In this document: positions 59,576 through 64,000 of the stretch, in pieces
Numbering within the stretch: the first letter of the stretch is position 1
How the letters are laid out: each line of letters opens with the position of its first letter
Assembly (NCBI GenBank): GCA_017569305.1
Contig: CP069418.1
Coordinates: forward strand, 2,728,001 to 2,792,000
DNA length: 64,000 bases
Direction of reading: 5' to 3'
Source: Clostridiales bacterium FE2011
Lineage (GTDB): Bacteria; Bacillota; Clostridia; Christensenellales; Aristaeellaceae
Translations under genes and position numbers: made by a program
The notes under the pieces: model-generated
Database searches by the model: none
What the model was told of the DNA's origin: nothing
Seen by the model: only the letters and a program-made list of their open reading frames with translations

Positions 59576-60400
59576 ATGAATCTGAATAGGGAAGATTATG
59601 TGGATCCGAGATGCGTGCTGTGCGGAAAACCGGGCGAAGAGGAAAGTGTGCAGCCGGTGCCTGTGGGAAGGATCATGGATAAGCTCCGGGAATACGAAGA
59701 CCGGAATGACTGGCCTGCCGTGGAACGCCATCTGAAATACTGGCTGGCGGAAGCGGAGGCAAACCGGGACGAACGGGGCCAGCTGATGCTGCATAACGAA
59801 CTGATGGGCTATTACCGGAAGCAGGGGAAACAGGAACCGGCATTCCGGAACGCGGAGCAGGCGACGGCCCTGGTGGAAAAGCTGGGCATGCAGGACACGG
59901 TGACAGCCGGGACAACCTGGGTGAACGCGGGCACAGTGCGGGAGGCCTTTGGGGATCCCGCCGGCGGACTGGCGTACTTTGAACGGGCCAGGGTCAACTA
60001 TGAAAAGAACCTGCCGGCAAACGACGGAAGGCTGGGCGGCCTGTACAACAACATGGCGCTGTCCCTGGCAGTCTGCGGACAGTATGACGAAGCCATGGAG
60101 ATGTTCCGCAAGGCCATCAGCGTGATGAAAACCCAGGAGCACGGCGAACTGGAACAGGCAATTACCTGGCTGAACATGGCAGATGCGGCGGAAGCAAAGC
60201 TGGGGGCGGAAAACGCGGAGGCAACTGTGGAGGAATACCTGGACAAGGCGGAGGAACTGCTGAACACCCGAAGCCTGCCGCAGAACGGATACTATGCCTT
60301 TGTGTGTGAGAAATGTGCGCCGGTATTCGGGCACTACGGCTGGTTCGCAACGGAAGCGGAACTGAGAAGGAGAGCGGAAGAGATCAATGACAGGTCTTGA
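59576..60400 (+). CDS. TPR-repeat protein
   Basis: A 274-residue helical protein with several tetratricopeptide-like repeats between about 60 and 230 (for example LYNNMALSLAVCGQYDEAMEMFRKA and ITWLNMADAAEAKLG), preceded by a CVLCG pair near the start. TPR proteins scaffold protein contacts; the partner is unknown. It overlaps the DUF4037 gene by 14 bases, and such pairs are found together in clostridia. The ATG at 59576 is chosen as the first well-placed one; earlier ATG 59546 has no ribosome site. Confidence 0.72.
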   Translation: MNLNREDYVDPRCVLCGKPGEEESVQPVPVGRIMDKLREYEDRNDWPAVERHLKYWLAEAEANRDERGQLMLHNELMGYYRKQGKQEPAFRNAEQATALVEKLGMQDTVTAGTTWVNAGTVREAFGDPAGGLAYFERARVNYEKNLPANDGRLGGLYNNMALSLAVCGQYDEAMEMFRKAISVMKTQEHGELEQAITWLNMADAAEAKLGAENAEATVEEYLDKAEELLNTRSLPQNGYYAFVCEKCAPVFGHYGWFATEAELRRRAEEINDRS

Positions 60401-61331
60401 GCTTTCACGAGCCTACTGGGAGACGTACGGGGTGCCGATGATCCGGGAACAGTTTCCGGAATATGAGGAAATCGCTGCCGCGGCACTGACCGGAAGCGGT
60501 TCGGAGTGTTACGGGTTTGATGACGAGATTTCCCAGGATCATGATTATGAACCGGGCTTCTGCCTGTTTATTCCCGGAGAGGAGATCGTGGACCGGCGGA
60601 CAGCGTTCCTGTTGGAGCGCGCGTACGCAAAGCTGCCGGCGGAATTCGAAGGATACCGGCGGCAGAAGCTGCAGCCGGTGGGCGGACAGCGGCACGGGGT
60701 ATTCCGGATTGATGAATATTTTACGGAAAAAATCGGATGTCCGGCAGAGCAGCTGACAACGGAACAGTGGCTCCGGCTGCCGGAATACGCACTGGCGGAG
60801 GCGGTAAACGGCGAGGTGTTCCGGGATCAGGCAGGACTGCTGACGGACTGCCGGAACATCCTGAAGAATATGCCGGAGGATACTCGCCGGAAGCGGCTGG
60901 CCGGACGGCTGCTGCTGATGGCCCAGAGCGGGCAGTATAATTATCAGCGGTGCCTGAAGCACGGGGAAACCGGAGCGGCACAGCTGGCAGTCGGCGAGTT
61001 TGTGAAAAATACCCTGTCCGCAGTATTCCTGCTGAACAGGGCGTATATGCCGTATTACAAATGGAGCTTCCGGGCACTGAAGGCGCTGCCGGGAGGCGAG
61101 GACCTGGGCAGAAGCCTGGAGTGGCTGCTGACCACGGATAACGGGGAAGGCCTTGCGGAGGATAAGTATTTCTGTATGGAGGGAATCGCCTCCCAGGTGA
61201 TCGAACTGCTGCAGGAACAGGGCCTGACGGAGGCAACCTGCGGAGACCTGGAAAAGCATGCGTATTCTGTCAATGACGGAATCAAGGACGGGGAAGTCAG
61301 GAACTTGCATATACTATACTGCGTAGAGTAA
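60387..61331 (+). CDS. DUF4037 nucleotidyltransferase-like protein
   Basis: A 314-residue protein of the DUF4037 type. The motif GSGSECYGFDDEISQDHDYEPG (about 36-57) resembles the GS...DxD signature of the nucleotidyltransferase fold, and the rest is helical. It may modify an RNA, protein or small molecule with a nucleotide, but this is inferred. It overlaps the TPR gene upstream, so the two are translated together. Confidence 0.72.
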   Translation: MTGLELSRAYWETYGVPMIREQFPEYEEIAAAALTGSGSECYGFDDEISQDHDYEPGFCLFIPGEEIVDRRTAFLLERAYAKLPAEFEGYRRQKLQPVGGQRHGVFRIDEYFTEKIGCPAEQLTTEQWLRLPEYALAEAVNGEVFRDQAGLLTDCRNILKNMPEDTRRKRLAGRLLLMAQSGQYNYQRCLKHGETGAAQLAVGEFVKNTLSAVFLLNRAYMPYYKWSFRALKALPGGEDLGRSLEWLLTTDNGEGLAEDKYFCMEGIASQVIELLQEQGLTEATCGDLEKHAYSVNDGIKDGEVRNLHILYCVE

Positions 61332-61584
61332 TGAATTATAATGAATACTTAAGACTTTGCGATCGCTGCTGCCAAAACCCTGTTCGCAAACGCTCCAGAC
61401 CTTTGACAGCTGTAGCATGGGAGTCATTAGCCATGCTGAAGCACGGATGACGCCTCAATAACTGAAGAATGAACAATGGTGGAAAAAACTCCTGCGACAT
61501 CGCAGGAGTTTTCTTGATAATATGTGCCCTTCGGGCATAGAAAGGGATTTCTCGACGCCGCCTGCGGCGTTGCTCGAAATGACA
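61331..61584. repeat. Composite intergenic repeat
   Basis: Starting with ATGAATACTTAAGACTT, this stretch shares with 1362-1517 the words CTTAAGACTT and GAATGAacAATGGTGGA, then a hairpin terminator (AAAACTCCTGCGA with TCGCAGGAGTTTT, 61485-61512) and the AAGGGATTTCTCG...CTCGAAATGACA element (61542-61584). No gene is seen in the 286-base gap. Confidence 0.7.
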
Positions 61585-61617
61585 ACGATGGTCAGTTAAA
61601 GGAATGCTAAAAAAGGT

Positions 61618-62259
61618 TTACTTAAGCAGTTTTTTGAGAGCAGCGGGGAGTTCGGTTAAGGCATTGATGATGCCGTCGGGGTTTTCGGATTTACCGAAGC
61701 CGTATGCGGCGTGGATGAAGGGGATGCCGGCCTGGATGGAAGCTTCCTGGTCTTTTTTGGTGTCCCCGATATAGATGCCTTTTTTGTATCCGTTGCGCTC
61801 CATGACGAGACGGATGTTCTCGCCCTTGGTGAGGCCGGTGCGTTCCCATTCCTCATAATCGAGGAAGAGATCGCCGGCACCGGAAGAAGCGAGGAAAGCA
61901 TCGATATAACCCCGCTGGCAGTTACTGACCACGGCCAGCTGATAGCCTTCAGCTTTCAGGCCTTCCATGGTGGCACGGAAATCCGGATAGAGGGTGCCGC
62001 AATGGGAATGGAGATACTCCACCTCATAAACGCAGCAGATATCAAAGATTTCATCCCGGCGGGGAATTTCCCGGTCGGCATAAAGCGTCTGGCCGATTTC
62101 CTTCATGGTCATGCCCATGACGCTGTGAATATCGTCATTTGTAAGCAGGGGCAGTCCGGGGCATTCCCGCTGGAAGACTTCGTTCCAGGCTTCGGCAACA
62201 GGCGCGGCAGAATCCCAGAGAGTTCCATCGAGATCAAACAGCAGCAGGGTATCCTTCAT
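61618..62259 (-). CDS. HAD hydrolase, phosphoglycolate phosphatase-like
   Basis: A 213-residue HAD-IA phosphatase. Motif I is LFDLDGTLWDS, motif II VVSNCQRGY, motif III lysine in GLTKGENIRLV and motif IV YIGDTKKDQEASIQAG; a helical cap spans about 15-80. It probably removes phosphate from phosphoglycolate or a similar small molecule. The ATG at 62259 has a GGAGG site on the minus strand. It is monocistronic, convergent with the preceding DUF4037 gene. Confidence 0.87.
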   Translation of the reverse strand: MKDTLLLFDLDGTLWDSAAPVAEAWNEVFQRECPGLPLLTNDDIHSVMGMTMKEIGQTLYADREIPRRDEIFDICCVYEVEYLHSHCGTLYPDFRATMEGLKAEGYQLAVVSNCQRGYIDAFLASSGAGDLFLDYEEWERTGLTKGENIRLVMERNGYKKGIYIGDTKKDQEASIQAGIPFIHAAYGFGKSENPDGIINALTELPAALKKLLK

Positions 62260-62297
62260 AATGTTTCCTCCTTAAAAGGATGGAGACATTATAGCAC

Positions 62298-62325
62298 AAA
62301 TTCACAATTCATAATTCATAATTAT
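62298..62325. repeat. AT-rich short tandem repeat
   Basis: AATTCACAATTCATAATTCAT units, related to the other AATTC-type tracts in the window, between divergent genes. Confidence 0.6.
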
Positions 62326-62336
62326 CTGCTGAATAA

Positions 62337-62383
62337 ATATTTTATCAAATGTATTGACAAGATGAATATATTTGATAAAATAT
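62337..62383 (+). promoter_or_regulatory. Promoter enclosed by a 14-base perfect inverted repeat
   Basis: Arms 62337-62350 and 62370-62383 (core TTTATCAAAT / ATTTGATAAA) are separated by 19 bases. TTGACA (62354-62359) lies between the arms and a TAAAAT -10 lies in the right arm at 16-base spacing. The layout fits a repressor dyad controlling the thioredoxin genes. Confidence 0.65.
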
Positions 62384-62415
62384 AAATGCAAAAAGGATTT
62401 CAAGGAGGGGACGCC

Positions 62416-63279
62416 GTGGAACGCTATGACATCGCCATTATCGGTACCGGGCCCGCAGGGGTTTCGGCAGCGCTGACGGCGAAAAACCGGAATAAAAGCA
62501 TTCTGCTGCTGGGCAGCCGGCAGATGAGCGAAAAGGTAGCCAAGGCTCACGAAATCCGGAATTATCCGGGCCTGCCCTTTATAAAAGGAGAGGATCTGGC
62601 AGCCGCCTTCCGCAGCCAGCTGGAGCAGATGGAAATCCCTGTGACAGAGCAGAGGATCGGCGCCGTTTATGCCATGGGTGATTACTTCGCCCTGCAGGCC
62701 GGAGAGGAAATGCTGGAGGCCAGAACGGTGATCCTTGCCACAGGGGTAGTGATGGCGAAGACCCTGCCGGGAGAAGAACAATACCTGGGTCGGGGTGTGA
62801 GCTACTGTGCTACCTGCGATGCACCGCTGTACCGCGGACGAACCGCAATCGTGATTGGCTACAGTCCCCGGGAAGAAGCGGAAGCTGTTTTCCTGGCTGG
62901 TGTATGCAGCAAGGTGACGTATTTCCCGATGTACAAGGATGAGACGAATCTCCCGGAAAGCGTGGAGGTCATCCGGGAAACACCGGAGGAGATCCTGAAA
63001 CAGGAGACAGGCCTGGCGATAAAGACCAGTGAAGGGGAATACGCCGCCGACGGGGTGTTCGTGCTGCGGGAGGCAGTGGCGCCGTCACAGCTGGTGCCCG
63101 GACTGGAAACAGACGGAGCGCATGTGAAGGTAAACCGGCGGATGGAAACCAATCTCCCGGGACTGTTTGCCTGCGGAGACCTGACCGGAACGCCTTACCA
63201 GTATGTGAAGGCGGCGGGTGAAGGAAATGTTGCCGCCATCAGCGCGGCAGCCTATATCGATAAGAAAGCAAAAGAATAA
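62416..63279 (+). CDS. Thioredoxin reductase-like flavoprotein without NADPH motifs
   Basis: A 287-residue protein. The FAD-binding IIGTGPAGVSAALTA (about 7-21), redox-active CATCD (about 132-136) and C-terminal GLFACGDLTG are those of bacterial TrxR. The second dinucleotide motif, normally GxGxxA, reads IGYSPREEAEAV, and the HRR(x)FR phosphate-binding stretch is absent (YFPMYKDE). It therefore resembles the ferredoxin-dependent flavin thioredoxin reductases (FFTR) of clostridia. GTG 62416 follows AAGGAGGGG. Thioredoxin is encoded 13 bases downstream. Confidence 0.82.
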   Translation: MERYDIAIIGTGPAGVSAALTAKNRNKSILLLGSRQMSEKVAKAHEIRNYPGLPFIKGEDLAAAFRSQLEQMEIPVTEQRIGAVYAMGDYFALQAGEEMLEARTVILATGVVMAKTLPGEEQYLGRGVSYCATCDAPLYRGRTAIVIGYSPREEAEAVFLAGVCSKVTYFPMYKDETNLPESVEVIRETPEEILKQETGLAIKTSEGEYAADGVFVLREAVAPSQLVPGLETDGAHVKVNRRMETNLPGLFACGDLTGTPYQYVKAAGEGNVAAISAAAYIDKKAKE

Positions 63280-63292
63280 GGAGGATAAAACA

Positions 63293-63607
63293 ATGGTTAA
63301 GAAGGTTAATACTGAAGAGTTCCAGAACGAAGCGATGAAGGCACCCGTGGCTGTGGTGGATTTCAACGCAACCTGGTGCGGACCCTGCCGGATGCTGGCA
63401 CCGGTACTGGAAGACATTTCCGAAAAGTATGCCGACAAGGTCAGTTTCTACAGCGTGGACGTGGATGAAAGTCCGATGCTTGCGATGCAGTACCAGGTGA
63501 ATTCCGTACCCTGCCTCGTGCTGCTGAAGAACGGAGAGTTTGTTGACCAGAGCATCGGCTTCCGTCCGGAACCGCAGCTGACTGCGTGGATCGACGGTAA
63601 TCTTTGA
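63293..63607 (+). CDS. trxA: Thioredoxin
   Basis: A 104-residue thioredoxin with the active site WCGPC (about 30-34) and the cis-proline in NSVPCLVLLKNGE. It reduces protein disulfides and takes electrons from the flavoprotein encoded directly before it. ATG 63293 follows AAGGAGG; a longer frame overlaps the reductase gene and is rejected. A cysteine right after the cis-proline is less common. Confidence 0.94.
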   Translation: MVKKVNTEEFQNEAMKAPVAVVDFNATWCGPCRMLAPVLEDISEKYADKVSFYSVDVDESPMLAMQYQVNSVPCLVLLKNGEFVDQSIGFRPEPQLTAWIDGNL

Positions 63608-63621
63608 TGGAGGAAACAGCC

Positions 63622-64000
63622 ATGAGCGATCAGAACAGGAAGCAGCCAGGGGATGAATATCCCCAGCTGAGGCTGGACAGCCAGCTCTGTTTTCCGCTGT
63701 ATGCCTGTGCCCGGAAGGTGACCAACGCTTACGGCCCGCTGCTTAAACCGCTGGGTCTGACTTATACACAGTACATCGTGATGCTGGCACTGTGGGAAAC
63801 CGGCAAGGAGAAAGTCGGGGAACTGTGCAGCCGCCTGTATCTGGACTGCGGTACGATGACCCCGATGCTCAAGAAGATGGAAGAGAGCGGTCTGCTGACC
63901 CGGTGTCGCTGCAAGGTGGATGAACGCTGCGTGTATGTGGAATTGACCGAAAAGGGCTGGGCACTGCAGGAACAGGTGAAGGACATTCCTGCAAAAATCG
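63622..64000 (+). CDS. OhrR-like MarR family regulator, partial
   Basis: The right edge cuts this gene after 126 residues. LDSQLCFPLYACARKV (C23 within it) matches the region around the peroxide-reactive cysteine of OhrR, and the winged helix has LTYTQYIVMLALWE and MTPMLKKMEESGLLTR. It senses organic hydroperoxides in the OhrR family. The ATG at 63622 lies eight bases after GGAGG. It follows trxA by 14 bases, so it may autoregulate the thioredoxin operon, perhaps through the dyad at 62337-62383. Confidence 0.85.
   Translation, partial: MSDQNRKQPGDEYPQLRLDSQLCFPLYACARKVTNAYGPLLKPLGLTYTQYIVMLALWETGKEKVGELCSRLYLDCGTMTPMLKKMEESGLLTRCRCKVDERCVYVELTEKGWALQEQVKDIPAKI

Noticed and set aside
1..64000. 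CRISPR array, prophage, insertion sequence or tRNA/rRNA genes
   Set aside because: No regularly spaced repeats of 25-40 bases, no transposase, integrase or phage structural genes, and no tRNA- or rRNA-like stretch were seen.

Overview
The window looks like a chromosomal piece of a strictly anaerobic, Gram-positive clostridium with fairly high GC (high fifties per cent by eye). Pointers are two [FeFe]-hydrogenases beside a Rex/AdhE pair, a T-box leader on thrS, a sortase-anchored giant surface protein, a CsoR-type copper operon, an OhrR-like regulator and a thioredoxin reductase without recognisable NADPH motifs. A cytoplasmic alpha-L-fucosidase and flavin-rich exported reductases fit a gut or rumen habitat. 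Assignment below class Clostridia is a guess.

Layout. 1-1520: tail of an FMN-binding flavoprotein, a LysR regulator and repeat-rich DNA. 1727-10418: fermentative hydrogen/ethanol cluster (Rex, AdhE, a small kinase-like protein, a thioredoxin-fold [2Fe-2S] protein, a PAS-containing sensory-type hydrogenase, a SpoIIE-like phosphatase and a second hydrogenase). 10516-15556: ArsR-type regulator pair, a TIM-barrel protein and a Ca2+-type P-ATPase. 15574-23388: an accessory block of acetyltransferases, methyltransferases, small kinases, Nudix and HAD enzymes. It is headed by a leader RNA with mutually exclusive P1, antiterminator and terminator helices and a 35-codon leader ORF, and it also encodes a fusion of an XRE helix-turn-helix with a desulfoferrodoxin-like domain.

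23504-37198 is mostly housekeeping: biotin ligase and BioY, fucosidase, T-box-controlled ThrRS lacking most of its TGS domain, L,D-transpeptidase, 3-phosphoglycerate dehydrogenase-like enzyme, and a CsoR-CopA operon in which a CopZ-like domain is fused to CopA but keeps its own start site. 37506-44729 encodes a 2,407-residue wall-anchored protein with four DnaJ-type CxxCxGxG motifs inserted in a pilin-like domain. 44794-50160 holds a methyltransferase, a MutS2-like ATPase without Smr domain, a candidate 6S RNA, TatB/A/C and a LysR regulator.

50308-55382 holds a Tat-exported FAD/FMN reductase and, 3 kb further on, a copy of its C-terminal half fused to a truncated rhodanese-like start; between them lie a broken esterase and an SGNH hydrolase. 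55558-64000 has assorted hydrolases, a TPR/DUF4037 pair, and a redox cluster (thioredoxin reductase-like protein, thioredoxin, OhrR-like MarR) running off the right edge.

Themes that join regions: redox and hydrogen balance (Rex, sensory hydrogenase, SOR-like regulator, thioredoxin system), flavin-based extracellular electron disposal (Tat system plus FMN-binding reductases with LysR regulators) and RNA-level control by attenuation. Very long antisense open frames across many genes are codon-usage shadows and are not annotated.
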